Below are positions 43,952-52,968 of a stretch of DNA of 64,000 bases, one piece after another (position 1 is the stretch's first letter; every line of letters starts with the position of its first letter). The translations under genes were made by a program, and so were the position numbers. The notes beneath the pieces were generated by a model. The model ran no database searches, was not told the origin of the DNA, and saw only the letters and a list, made by a program, of their open reading frames with translations. Source of the DNA: Marinibaculum sp040216765 (GTDB lineage: Bacteria; Pseudomonadota; Alphaproteobacteria; Ferrovibrionales; Ferrovibrionaceae). The stretch lies in NCBI GenBank assembly GCA_040216765.1, contig JAVJON010000070.1:144554-208553 (forward strand). Direction: 5' to 3'.

Positions 43952-45244
43952 ATGACCGGCCAGCCCGCGTTCAGCCCCTGGTGGTGGGAGGGGGTGCCTG
44001 CGACACCGGTGCCCGCCCGCGACCCGCCGGCGGAGGCCGAGTTCGCGGTGATCGGTGCCGGCTATACCGGCCTTGCGGCGGCCCTCGCCCTTGCCGAGGC
44101 GGGGCGCGACGTCGTGGTGCTGGAGGCGGGCCAGCCCTGCCGGGCGGCTTCCGGTTTGAATGGCGGGATGGCCGGCGCGGACCTGGCACATGACTGGTTC
44201 GCCCTGGAAGCCCGCTTCGGCAGGGCCAGGGCGGCGGCCCTGGTCAGGGAAGGCCTGGCTGCACTGCACAGCCTGGAGGCCCTGCTGGCACGGACCGGGA
44301 TCGACGCGGAGTACCGGCCCTGCGGACGGCTGAAGGTCGCGGTTTCGGATGCCCAGTTCGAGACCCTAAAGCGGGCCGCGGCGGCCGCGGCGGCAATCCT
44401 CGAGGTCGAGCCGGAGATCGTGCCGCGGTCGGGGCTGGCCGACCACCTGGCCAGCCCGGGCTACCATGGCGGCATCGTCTGGCCGCTCGGTGGCGGCCTG
44501 CATCCCTACAAGCTTGCGCAGGGCCTTGTCGGGGCGGCGCAGAAGGCCGGGGCGGTGCTGGTGCCGCATTGCCCGGTCTACCGCATCGACCCGGAGGCGG
44601 CGGGGACCGGCTTTCGGCTGCTCACGCCGTTGGGCGGGCTGCGGGCGCGGCGGGTGGTGGTGGCCAGCAACGCCCGCTCGCCGAAGAGCTTCCGCTACAT
44701 GCGCCGCCGGCAGGTGCCGGTGGGCAGCTACATGATCGCCACAGCGGAGATCGGCCGGGACGCGGTGCGTGCGGCGATCCCCTGCGGCCGCATGGTCGTC
44801 GACGGCTTCCACCGGCTGCATTATTTCCGTGCCTCGCCCGACGGGACCCGGATCCTGTTCGGCGGCCGGCCGCAAGTCATGGGCGAGGGCCCGGCAGCCT
44901 GCGCCGCCAGGCTGGCGCGGGACATGCGCCGGATCCTGCCGGCGCTGGCCGATGTGGACGTCAGCCATGCCTGGTCGGGCATGCTGGGCTTTGCGCTGGA
45001 CAAGCTGCCTCATATCGCGGAGCCCTGGCCCGGGATCGTCGCATGCGGCGGCTATGGCGGGTCCGGCGTCGCAATGTCGGTGCATCTGGGGACAAGGGCC
45101 GCGCAGCGGCTGCTGGGCCGGGGGGAGGGCGCAACCGCGTTCGACGAGCTGCCGTTTCCCACCAGCTTCCTGCACCACGGTCTGCCCTGGTTCCTGCCGG
45201 CCGTGATGGGTTGGTACGCGCTGCGCGACCGGACCGGCCGCTGA
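43952..45244 (+). CDS. FAD-dependent DAO-family amine/amino-acid oxidase
   Basis: A 430-residue flavoprotein of the D-amino-acid oxidase (DAO) fold. FAD motif VIGAGYTGLAAALALAEAG begins about residue 33, followed by EAGQPCRAASGLNGG. The C-terminal MLGFALDKLPHIAEPWPGIVACGGYGGSGVA, quoted as CGGYGGSGVA, binds the FAD tail. Pattern and length are closest to gamma-glutamylputrescine oxidase or similar secondary-amine oxidases (PuuB). The N-terminal PWWWEG box is common there. It is followed after 2 bases by a MATE exporter gene. Confidence 0.85.
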   Translation: MTGQPAFSPWWWEGVPATPVPARDPPAEAEFAVIGAGYTGLAAALALAEAGRDVVVLEAGQPCRAASGLNGGMAGADLAHDWFALEARFGRARAAALVREGLAALHSLEALLARTGIDAEYRPCGRLKVAVSDAQFETLKRAAAAAAAILEVEPEIVPRSGLADHLASPGYHGGIVWPLGGGLHPYKLAQGLVGAAQKAGAVLVPHCPVYRIDPEAAGTGFRLLTPLGGLRARRVVVASNARSPKSFRYMRRRQVPVGSYMIATAEIGRDAVRAAIPCGRMVVDGFHRLHYFRASPDGTRILFGGRPQVMGEGPAACAARLARDMRRILPALADVDVSHAWSGMLGFALDKLPHIAEPWPGIVACGGYGGSGVAMSVHLGTRAAQRLLGRGEGATAFDELPFPTSFLHHGLPWFLPAVMGWYALRDRTGR

Positions 45245-45246
45245 CC

Positions 45247-46602
45247 ATGCGTCCGCGCCAGGTGCTGTGGCACCGCCGGGTCCTGCTTCTGGCCTGGCCC
45301 GTCATGATCGGCAACATGACGGAACCCCTGCTCGGCGCCGTCGATTCCGCCGTCGTGGGGCATCTGGACGCGCCGGACTATCTGGCCGCCGTGTCCGTCG
45401 GCACGACGATCTTCTCGTTCGTCTTCTTCGGCTTCAATTTCCTGCGGATGGGCACCACGGGTCTGACCGCACAGGCGTTCGGGGCCCGCGACGATGCGGT
45501 CGTGAAGGCGATCTTCCTGCGGGCGGCGGTGCTGGGGCTTTTGCTCGGCGCCATGGTGATCGTCCTGCAATGGCCGATCCGCTGGCTTGGCCTGGCCGTC
45601 TATGAGCCCGGCGCGCAGGTCGGGCAGCTCGCCGACAGCTATCTGGCGATCCGTCTCTGGGCCGCGCCGGGGGCGTTGCTGAATTTCTGCGTGATCGGCT
45701 GGTTCATCGGCCGGCAGGACACCCTGACGCCGCTGCTGCTGCAGGTCCTGATCAATGTCGGCAACATCGTGCTGGACCTGCTGTTCGTGGTGGTGCTCGA
45801 CTGGTCGGTGCCGGGCGTGGCCCTGGCATCCGTCCTGTCGGTGACGGCGGGCGGGGCGCTCGGCGCGGTGCTGGTCTGGCGGGCGGCCCGCCGGCACCAT
45901 GCGCGCCGGCCCGCCGCGCCGGTTTTCGATCTGCCTGCGATGCGCCGCCTGCTGGCGATGAACAGCGACATTTTCCTGCGCACCCTCTGCATCCTGGTGG
46001 CCCTGGGGTTCCTGGTGCAGCAGGGCGCGCTGCTGGGCGAGGTGGTGCTGGCTGCCAATGCCATCATGCTGAACATGTTCGTCTTCCTGGCGTTCGGCCT
46101 CGACGGCTTCGCCTTCGCGGCAGAAGCGCTGGTCGGCAGGGCGATCGGGCGGCGCCGGCGGCGCGACGTCCTGCAGGCGATCCTGGTGACCGGCCAATGG
46201 GCGCTGGGCGCGGCCGGCCTCTATGTATTGGCCTACCTGCTGCTGGGCCGGTACATCGTCGACGCCCTGACCTCCCTGCCGGCGGTCCGGGCGGAGGCGC
46301 TGGACGTGCTCGTCTGGATGCAGGTCATGCCGCTGCTTGGCGTCTGGAGCTTCCAGCTCGACGGCATCTTCGTCGGTGCCGCCCTGACCCGCGAGATGCG
46401 CAACTGGATGATGGTCGCGCTGCTGGCCTATTTCGCCAGCTGGGCGCTGTTCCCCGCCGAATGGGGCAATCACCGGCTCTGGGCGGCGATCCTGGTCTTC
46501 CTGGCGGTGCGCGCGGTGCCGCTTGCCGCACTGTTGCCGCGGGTGCTGGACTGTGCGGGCCCGGCCAGGGGGCGGGTCAGCCGCGCTGGTCGAGCGGCGT
46601 GA
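45247..46602 (+). CDS. MATE efflux protein (DinF subfamily)
   Basis: A 451-residue integral membrane protein with about 12 helices in two homologous halves. It begins with LLLAWPVMIGNMTEPLLGAVDSAVVGHL, typical of DinF-type MATE antiporters (quoted: WPVMIGNMTEPLLGAVDSAV). It exports cationic drugs or metabolites using Na+ or H+. It follows the amine oxidase gene by 2 bases, so they are likely co-transcribed. Its end overlaps a small convergent gene by 26 bases. Confidence 0.92.
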   Translation: MRPRQVLWHRRVLLLAWPVMIGNMTEPLLGAVDSAVVGHLDAPDYLAAVSVGTTIFSFVFFGFNFLRMGTTGLTAQAFGARDDAVVKAIFLRAAVLGLLLGAMVIVLQWPIRWLGLAVYEPGAQVGQLADSYLAIRLWAAPGALLNFCVIGWFIGRQDTLTPLLLQVLINVGNIVLDLLFVVVLDWSVPGVALASVLSVTAGGALGAVLVWRAARRHHARRPAAPVFDLPAMRRLLAMNSDIFLRTLCILVALGFLVQQGALLGEVVLAANAIMLNMFVFLAFGLDGFAFAAEALVGRAIGRRRRRDVLQAILVTGQWALGAAGLYVLAYLLLGRYIVDALTSLPAVRAEALDVLVWMQVMPLLGVWSFQLDGIFVGAALTREMRNWMMVALLAYFASWALFPAEWGNHRLWAAILVFLAVRAVPLAALLPRVLDCAGPARGRVSRAGRAA

Positions 46603-46807
46603 CCGCCGCGATGATCGCCTTCGACAGCAGGGTCAGTTCGCCGGTCTTCTGCTCGCGAAAGGGAAAGAACCCGGCAGGCTCGTTGAGCATGTCCAGCACG
46701 CGCTGGTTGGCCGCGATATAGACCTGCCCGCGATGGATCGATCCGTCGCTCAGGGCGATCTCGACATCCACCGCGATCTTCGGGATGTACGCGCTCTGCT
46801 TCGCCAA
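46577..46807 (-). CDS. Small conserved hypothetical protein
   Basis: A 76-residue beta-rich protein of unknown function. It reads MAKQSAYIPKIAVDVEIAL then DGSIHRGQVYIAANQRVLDMLNEP and FFPFREQKTGELTLLSKAII, quoted here in pieces. It looks like a small PilZ-like or DUF6812-like fold. The start is TTG (46807-46805) preceded by AAGGAA. It follows the AbrB-type gene by 26 bases and overlaps the MATE gene tail-to-tail. Confidence 0.7.
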   Translation of the reverse strand: MAKQSAYIPKIAVDVEIALSDGSIHRGQVYIAANQRVLDMLNEPAGFFPFREQKTGELTLLSKAIIAAVTPLDQRG

Positions 46808-46833
46808 GCTGTGATTCCTTGCGCGGCTGGCCG

Positions 46834-47997
46834 TCAGCGGCTGTGGGACAGGCGCCAGAACAGCGGTGCGGCGCCGATCACCAGCACGATGCGCCAGATA
46901 TGCATGGTCGTTACATAGGCCGTATCGGTATCGAGGGCGAGCGCGACGAGCGCCATCTCCGCCAGTCCGCCGGGTGCGATCGACAGGGCGACAACGGTGG
47001 CCGGCAGCCCGATCAGCGGTGCGGCGGCGAAGGCGGCGCCCACGGTCAGCGCAAGCAGGATCAGGGTGGCTGCCACGGCGTCGCGCAGGGTCTGCAGCAG
47101 CTCCCGCCAGGGATAGCCGAAGAAGCGCGCGCCGATCGCGGCGCCAAGCACGACCTGGGCCGCCGCCACCAGCATGGCCGGCGGTTGCGCCTGCGTCAGG
47201 CCGCCCAGGTGGATGCCGGCGGACAGGATCAGCGGGCCGGTCAGCACCGCGGCCGGCAGGCGCAGCAGGCGGGCGATCGGCCAGCCCAGCAGGATGCAAC
47301 CCGACAGCAGGGCCCAGTCCGCCAGGGCGACCTGGTCCACCGGTGGCGTCGGCATCATCGAGGGCACGTCCAGATGGACGGCGAAACTGAAGTAGAACGG
47401 GATGACGAAGACCACCAGCATGATCCGCGTCGCATGGACCAGCGACATCCTGCGCACATCGCCGCCCAGTGCGCCGCCGATCAGGATCATCTCGGTGATT
47501 CCGCCCGGGGTCGCCGAAAAGAACGCGGTGACCGGGTCGTAGCGCCGCGCGAAGCGGAAGAAGAGGGTCATCACCGTCAGGCAGAGCGGCACGAACAGGG
47601 CCACCAGGATGAAGCCGCCGATCCATTCGTCGAGCCGGTCGAGCAGGGACGGCTGGAAGGCCGATCCGAGCATCACCCCCAGCAGGGCTGCCATCGGCCC
47701 CCGTGCCATCGAATGGACATTGACCCCGACGCCGGCAATCGCGGCCGCGGTGGCGGCGAGCATCGCGCCCAGCATCCAGGCCAGCGGCATGCCGGTGAGC
47801 CAGAACAGGAAGCCGCCGGCCGCGCCCAGGGCCAGGGTCGCGGCGGTCCGCGCCCAGAGCCGGCCGTCCCGGATCGCGTGATCCGGCAGGCCGCTCTTGT
47901 CCGGCGCGGCCGCGCCGGGCTCCGGCCCCGGCATCGCGGGCCTGCCCTCGGGTGCCTGCCTTGCCGGATGCGTTCCGTCCCCGGGGGACCGGTTCAC
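46834..47997 (-). CDS. AbrB-family membrane protein (AbrB duplication type)
   Basis: A 387-residue polytopic protein with about ten helices in two repeats, each with the family signature (SATPGGITEMILIGGALGGD and SIAPGGLAEMALVALALD). Such proteins were named after an AbrB-like duplication and are often misnamed ammonia monooxygenase; transport is probable but the cargo is unknown. The GTG at 47997 overlaps the NAD kinase stop (GTGA), which favours coupling; an ATG at 47934 would shorten it by 21 residues. Confidence 0.82.
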   Translation of the reverse strand: MNRSPGDGTHPARQAPEGRPAMPGPEPGAAAPDKSGLPDHAIRDGRLWARTAATLALGAAGGFLFWLTGMPLAWMLGAMLAATAAAIAGVGVNVHSMARGPMAALLGVMLGSAFQPSLLDRLDEWIGGFILVALFVPLCLTVMTLFFRFARRYDPVTAFFSATPGGITEMILIGGALGGDVRRMSLVHATRIMLVVFVIPFYFSFAVHLDVPSMMPTPPVDQVALADWALLSGCILLGWPIARLLRLPAAVLTGPLILSAGIHLGGLTQAQPPAMLVAAAQVVLGAAIGARFFGYPWRELLQTLRDAVAATLILLALTVGAAFAAAPLIGLPATVVALSIAPGGLAEMALVALALDTDTAYVTTMHIWRIVLVIGAAPLFWRLSHSR

Positions 47998-48764
47998 GGC
48001 AGGAACTGTTCCGTGATGATCCGTTCCTCCAGGCTGTGCTCCGGGTCGTAAAGCAGGTTGATGGTGACGTCGCGGGCTTCCTCGATCGCCACCTGCACCA
48101 CGTCGCGGACTTCGGTGGCGTCGGCCGTGGCGCTGACCGGCCGCTTGTAGTGGTCCAGGATGTCGAGGACCACCTGGGCGTGCCGCGGCAGGATGGCGCC
48201 CCGCCAGCGGCGGGGGCGGAAGGCGCTGATCGGCGTCAGGGCAAGAACCTGCGCGTTCAGCGGCAGGATCGGCCCGTGGGCGGACAGGTTGTAGGCCGTG
48301 CTGCCGGCCGGCGTCGCCAGCAGGATCCCGTCGCAGGTCAGCTCGTCCAGGCGCAGCCGGCCGTCGATGCTGATTCGCAGCTTGGCCGCCTGCCGGGTCT
48401 GGCGCAGCAGCGAGACCTCGTTGATCGCCAGCGCGGTCAGTTCCGGACCGGCTTCGTGGGTCGCCTTCATGCGCAGGGGGTGCAGGGCGGCAACCTCCGC
48501 ATCCCGCAGGCGTTCGCGCAGGCGGTCTTCGGAAAAGGCATTCATCAGGAAGCCGACCGTGCCCTGGTTCATGCCGTAGATCGGCAGGCCGTGCTGCATG
48601 TAGCGGTGCAGGGTCTGCAGCATGAAGCCGTCGCCGCCGAGCGCCACGATGCAATCGGCTTCCGCCGGCGGCAAGGCGCCATAGCGATCCTCGAGGCGCC
48701 GCTTGGCTTCCGTGACGCTCGCGCCGGGCATGGCAACGAATGCGATCTTGTCGCCGATGGTCAT
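47994..48764 (-). CDS. nadK: NAD kinase
   Basis: A 256-residue NAD kinase that makes NADP. The substrate-binding GGDGFML loop, NEVSLLR and TPAGSTAYNLSAHGPIL signatures are all present. The ATG at 48764 gives the normal short alphaproteobacterial form. The reading frame is open upstream but overlaps the promoter region of the opposite gene. It is coupled to the AbrB-type gene by a 4-base overlap. Confidence 0.96.
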   Translation of the reverse strand: MTIGDKIAFVAMPGASVTEAKRRLEDRYGALPPAEADCIVALGGDGFMLQTLHRYMQHGLPIYGMNQGTVGFLMNAFSEDRLRERLRDAEVAALHPLRMKATHEAGPELTALAINEVSLLRQTRQAAKLRISIDGRLRLDELTCDGILLATPAGSTAYNLSAHGPILPLNAQVLALTPISAFRPRRWRGAILPRHAQVVLDILDHYKRPVSATADATEVRDVVQVAIEEARDVTINLLYDPEHSLEERIITEQFLP

Positions 48765-48977
48765 GTCACCTCGAAGCTTGGCGGTTGCAGCGGGGCCGGC
48801 GGCCGGCCGGCCCTGTGGGTCGCGGTCCCGGCCGGTGGTGCCGCGGCGCCGGCGATGCACCGGTCAGGCCACACGCGGCACCGGCTCCACGCGGAACTGG
48901 TCAGTATCGCATTGCGCAGTATAGGTTCTGCGGCAGTATTGGCGATGGCTGTCCGGCCGCGGCAGGGCCGGGCCGCC

Positions 48978-49015
48978 GGGACAAGCGCCGGCGGGACAAG
49001 CGCCGGCGGGACAAG
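48978..49015. repeat. 15-bp tandem repeat (2.5 copies)
   Basis: GGGACAAGCGCCGGC occurs at 48978-48992 and 48993-49007, followed by GGGACAAG at 49008-49015. It lies in the 269-base gap upstream of the secreted protein gene, 19 bases before its ATG, so it is inside the 5' leader. Confidence 0.75.
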
Positions 49016-49033
49016 GGACAGGGAGACGGGCAG

Positions 49034-49579
49034 ATGCATGCAGACATGCCGATGGTACGACGGGACGGCTCAGGCGGCCGGGCGGCGCGGCGCCGATCGC
49101 TGATCGCCTGCGCAGCGCTGCTCCTGTTCTGCCTCGCCCTGCCTGTGGACGGTGCCAGGGCGGCGGCCGACGACCGGCACGAGGGCTACTACTATCCTTC
49201 GCCGGTGACCAGCGAAACCTACGAATCCCGCGCCCAGGTGATGCCCGAAGCGTCGCGCGCGACCCGGCTGGGCTTTGTCACCGGGCTGACGCAGCAGCTG
49301 CTCAGCCGGCCCTATCCGCCGGGCTACGTGATCTTCGCCAAGGGTGCGGACGCGGAGAAGATGATCATCCTGGCGGTGGGGCAGAACGGATTCCGGACCC
49401 TGTTTCAGGCCCGTGGCCTGCTGGCGGAGCTGACGGCGGTGGCCCGCTCCACCTCGCTGCTGCAGGAACTCTCCGTCGAGGACATCTTCACCTATTTCGA
49501 TCTCGCCCGCCTGCTTGGCTTCAGCCAGATCACGATCTCCAACGGCATCGACTTTTCCCACCAGATCGAACTGGAGTAG
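49034..49579 (+). CDS. Secreted conserved hypothetical protein
   Basis: A 181-residue protein. Residues 1-45 contain a positively charged N-region and a hydrophobic stretch IACAALLLFCLALPVDGARA, a signal peptide. The mature protein begins DDRHEGYYYPSPVTSETYESRA and later VIFAKGADAEKMIILAV and VARSTSLLQELSVEDIFTYFDLA. The pattern recurs in Rhodospirillales, where it is sometimes labelled as a molybdopterin-guanine dinucleotide protein without support I can see. Periplasmic; function unknown. ATG 49034 follows GGGAGACGGG. Confidence 0.75.
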   Translation: MHADMPMVRRDGSGGRAARRRSLIACAALLLFCLALPVDGARAAADDRHEGYYYPSPVTSETYESRAQVMPEASRATRLGFVTGLTQQLLSRPYPPGYVIFAKGADAEKMIILAVGQNGFRTLFQARGLLAELTAVARSTSLLQELSVEDIFTYFDLARLLGFSQITISNGIDFSHQIELE

Positions 49580-49604
49580 GGCGCGGGATGGTCCGGCAGG
49601 GCGC

Positions 49605-52600
49605 TCAGGGACGGGCGACCTTGCCGCTGAGCATGCGCACCATGCGGCTGTCGCCCTCGGCACTGGCGCGGTCGATGGCAGTCCGGCCCTGCCGGTCGCG
49701 CATGCCGAGGTCGGCGCCGGCGGCAAGCAGGCGCTCGACCACCGCATATTTGCTGTTCCACGCGGCCCGGATCAGGGGCGTCGCACCGGCATTGTCGCGG
49801 ATATCCACGTCGGCCCCGAAGTCGAGCAGGTCGTCGGCAATCTGCGGGTAGCCGTTGATCGATGCCCAGAGCAGGGCGCTGCGCTGTTCCGCGTCGCGGA
49901 CATCGGTCAGCACGCCATGTTCCATCAGCAACCGGACGATGGTGCTGCGGCCGCGCCACGCCGCGCCGACCAGCGCCGTCCGCCCGCGATCGTCGAGCGC
50001 CTGCGGGTTGGCGCCCTGCTTCAGCAGGCGCTCCACCTCGGGATAGTTCTGGTTCTCGATCGCCTTGGCGAGGGACCGGTCGAGCTCGTCCTGACCGGGC
50101 TTCGTCTCCGGCCCCTGCATTGCCAGCCACTGGGCCACGATGCGCTCCGCCTCGGCACGGACTGCGGGCGAGAGCTCCAGGGCCAGCGCCGCGCCCGCCC
50201 GCTGCCCGGCCGTGCTGCCGTTGATGGCGGCGATCCGGTACCAGGCAAGCGCCTCGGCGGCATCGGGCGGCCGGCCGTCGCCGAGCATGGCGATTTCGGC
50301 GTAGCGCACCTGCGCAGGGCGATAATTCTCTTCCGCCAGCTGCTTCAGTATGGCCGATGCGCGGGCGGGGTCGCGCCGCATGCCGTCCGCGTTCAGCAGC
50401 GCATTGGCCAGATTGTAGAGCGCGCTGGGCGTCCCGGAGCGGGCGATCTGGTGCAGCCGCGCGGCGTTGAGCGCGGCCTGCAGGTCCTGCGGCGCACGCC
50501 GTGGCCCGTCCGGCGGTGCGGGCCCGGCAGCGGGAGCCGGCGACGCGGTCGCCGCCGCCGCCTGCTGTGGCTCGATCGCCGGCAGGATCGGGTCGGCCTC
50601 GCGCGCAGCGCGCAGGACATGGCGCTGCTGTGCGGTCGGCACCGGCGGGGGCGGCTCCAGCTCGTCTCGCGGGCGACCGTCCAGCTGGCGGCGTTCGACC
50701 AGCCAGTCGAAGCTGGCGCGCATCACCTTGGCCCATTCCGCTTCCTCGCGCGGCATGCGGGCGATCACCGGGTCGAGCGCCTCCGCTACGGACTTTGCGG
50801 TCGCCACGAAGGCCGCATTGGCCGTCTCGATACGGTGCTCCAGCTGCGGATCGGGCGGCGGCGGCGGCGACCCGGCGATCCGCGCAGCCTGAAGGCGCGC
50901 CTGGGCCTCCCGCATTGCCGCGGCCAGGGTGGCGGCGGCGGCATCCAGGTTGCGGCCGCGCATCTCCAGTGCCCGCATCGCCACCCGTGCATCCGGGCTC
51001 TTCATCTGCGCCGGGTTGCCCTGCACCCGATCGATCTGCTGCTTCAACCTGCCGCCCAGCCAGGCGATGGCTTCGGCCTGGGCACCGCCGCGCTGCAGCG
51101 CGGCCTCGATCGGCCCCCGCCGGTCCGGGGTGCCGGCAGCGGTGCTGGACATCTCCGGCTGGCCCGCGGGGAGGGCCATGGCAGGCAGGGCCGCTTCGGT
51201 CGCCGGGGCGGGTGCCGTGGCGGGCGCCGGGGCGGCGTTCGGGCCGGCCGCCGGGCGGTCCGGCGCCGGTGCCGGAACCGGCGCCTCCGCCGTGGTGTCG
51301 GGGGGGGCGTCAGGCGGGGCGTCAGGCGGGGCGTCGGGCGGGGCTGCCGGCACGGCCGGGACGGGGTCGGGCAGCGCGGCGGCCTGCTGCTGCAGGCGGG
51401 CGCGGCTTTCCAGGGCGGATTGTGCCGCCCGTTCCGCCCGGCTCCGGGCGGTGGCGATGGCCTCGGCCCGGCGAATCACGGCCGCGGCGCTCGTGTCGTC
51501 CTGCAGGCTCGCCGCCAATGTCCCGGCGGTCGCTGCGCCGGATTCCGCCAGGGCGGCGTCGCGCGCCGCGGCGTCGGTCAGGGTGCGGGCCATCGCGGTC
51601 GCGGTCTCCACCTGCTCCCGGGCCCGGGGGGCGGTCGAGGCCTCCAGCAGCGCCTTCAGCTGCGGCGCCAGCGCCTGCATCAACGCGGCGGCGTCCTGCG
51701 CGGACCGGCTGGCCTCCGCCGCGGCGGCCTGCGCCGCCGCCTGGTCCCGGGCCGCGGCCGTTCGCTGCACCGCTGCCAGGGCCTCGAGCCGGTCGAGAGG
51801 CGCTGTCCTTGGCATCGCCTCGGTTGGTTCCGGGGCGCGCGGGGAGGAGGCCGGCAAGGCCACGGCCGGCGCGGCCTGGCGCTCCGTGGCGGCCGCCCGG
51901 TCGGCCGGCAGCGGGGCTGTCTGCGGCGGTGCGCGTGTCCCGTCCGGCGGAGCCTCGGGTTGGGCCGTGGATTGCGGCGCAGCGAAGGGCTGCGCCGGAC
52001 TTTCGGCCTGTTGCGTGCGCGGCGGGGCCGCGGCCGGGGGCGGCTGCTCGGGTACCGGCCGTATGGCAGGTGCGGTCTCGGGCGGGGCAGGGGCCGCCGG
52101 CTCTGCCTCGCGCTGTGCGGGCCGGGCGGCGGATTCCGGACTGGGCACCGACGGCGGCGTCGGCGGGTCCCGGGTGTCAGCCCCGGTCCGGGGCGTTTCC
52201 GGCCGGGTGGGCGCCGGTGCAGGATCCTTGGGCATCCCGCTGTCCCGGTCGGCGGCGGCCTGCGGTTGCGGCGGTGCCGGTACCGGTACCGGTGCCGGTG
52301 CTGGATCCGGCGTGACTTGCGGTTCCTGGACCGGGGGCTGTCGGTCTGGCTGCGGCGCGGCCTGTGCCGGTGGCTGTGCCGGCGGCCGGGGCGTATCGGC
52401 TGGCCTGGCAGGGTCGGCAGAAGCCGGTGCCGGCTTCGGCGCTTCCGCGCCGGCCGGTGTCGGCGCGTCGCGCGCACTGACGGGTTTCTCGAATTGCTTC
52501 GACGGCCGGGCCGGGGCGGACTGCCGGTCCTGGAAATCCGCGAGGTTCTGCGCAAGCCGACGCAGCGGCTGGTCCGGCAGCGGCTCGGGCTTCGGCGTGG

Positions 52601-52859
52601 CGGGCTCCTGCTTGATCGGTTCGGCCTGCGGCTGCTCGATCGGCTCGGGCGGCGGCTCCTCCAGGACGATCTCGACCTTCGCCGGCTCCGGAACCTCGTC
52701 GCTCAGAAAGGGATAGCCAAGCACCAGGAGGATGACGATGGCGATGGCGCCATGCACCGCTGCCGACAGGGCGGCGCCGCCCAGCATGCTGCGGCCCGGC
52801 ATGCGCCAGTCGGGCACGCTCCTCCGTCCGATCAGGGAGTGTCGCATTCCTTCGGGCAC
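49605..52859 (-). CDS. TonB-like anchored protein with Sel1-like and ankyrin repeats
   Basis: A 1,084-residue multidomain protein. An N-terminal TonB-like helix (about residues 26-50, SAAVHGAIAIVILLVLGY) is followed by a Pro/Ala/Glu-rich spacer of about 300 residues, an Ala-rich coiled region (about 350-480) and a second Pro-rich spacer with three DAPP units. Helical segments, Sel1-like repeats (LYNLANALLNADG and YAEIAMLGDGRPPDAAEALA) and four ankyrin repeats end the protein (last: VVERLLAAGADLGMRDRQGR). It is probably inner-membrane anchored with the bulk in the periplasm. Start is GTG 52859, or ATG 52847. No C-terminal TonB receptor-contact domain is seen, so it is not a classical TonB. Confidence 0.85.
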   Translation of the reverse strand: MPEGMRHSLIGRRSVPDWRMPGRSMLGGAALSAAVHGAIAIVILLVLGYPFLSDEVPEPAKVEIVLEEPPPEPIEQPQAEPIKQEPATPKPEPLPDQPLRRLAQNLADFQDRQSAPARPSKQFEKPVSARDAPTPAGAEAPKPAPASADPARPADTPRPPAQPPAQAAPQPDRQPPVQEPQVTPDPAPAPVPVPAPPQPQAAADRDSGMPKDPAPAPTRPETPRTGADTRDPPTPPSVPSPESAARPAQREAEPAAPAPPETAPAIRPVPEQPPPAAAPPRTQQAESPAQPFAAPQSTAQPEAPPDGTRAPPQTAPLPADRAAATERQAAPAVALPASSPRAPEPTEAMPRTAPLDRLEALAAVQRTAAARDQAAAQAAAAEASRSAQDAAALMQALAPQLKALLEASTAPRAREQVETATAMARTLTDAAARDAALAESGAATAGTLAASLQDDTSAAAVIRRAEAIATARSRAERAAQSALESRARLQQQAAALPDPVPAVPAAPPDAPPDAPPDAPPDTTAEAPVPAPAPDRPAAGPNAAPAPATAPAPATEAALPAMALPAGQPEMSSTAAGTPDRRGPIEAALQRGGAQAEAIAWLGGRLKQQIDRVQGNPAQMKSPDARVAMRALEMRGRNLDAAAATLAAAMREAQARLQAARIAGSPPPPPDPQLEHRIETANAAFVATAKSVAEALDPVIARMPREEAEWAKVMRASFDWLVERRQLDGRPRDELEPPPPVPTAQQRHVLRAAREADPILPAIEPQQAAAATASPAPAAGPAPPDGPRRAPQDLQAALNAARLHQIARSGTPSALYNLANALLNADGMRRDPARASAILKQLAEENYRPAQVRYAEIAMLGDGRPPDAAEALAWYRIAAINGSTAGQRAGAALALELSPAVRAEAERIVAQWLAMQGPETKPGQDELDRSLAKAIENQNYPEVERLLKQGANPQALDDRGRTALVGAAWRGRSTIVRLLMEHGVLTDVRDAEQRSALLWASINGYPQIADDLLDFGADVDIRDNAGATPLIRAAWNSKYAVVERLLAAGADLGMRDRQGRTAIDRASAEGDSRMVRMLSGKVARP
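51307..51342. repeat. 12-bp tandem repeat inside the ankyrin-protein gene
   Basis: Three units GCGTCAGGCGGG, GCGTCAGGCGGG and GCGTCGGGCGGG encode three DAPP units in the Pro-rich spacer on the minus strand. The unit is a multiple of three, so copy-number change would keep the frame. Confidence 0.8.
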
Positions 52860-52968
52860 CGAATCTGCAGCCCTTCCGCCGGCTCCGTCAGGGCGGGCAG
52901 GATATCGCGAACCCGGTCCCGCGACGAAACCTCAACCTACCGGCGGGGGACACCGGCGTATGCGGCAT

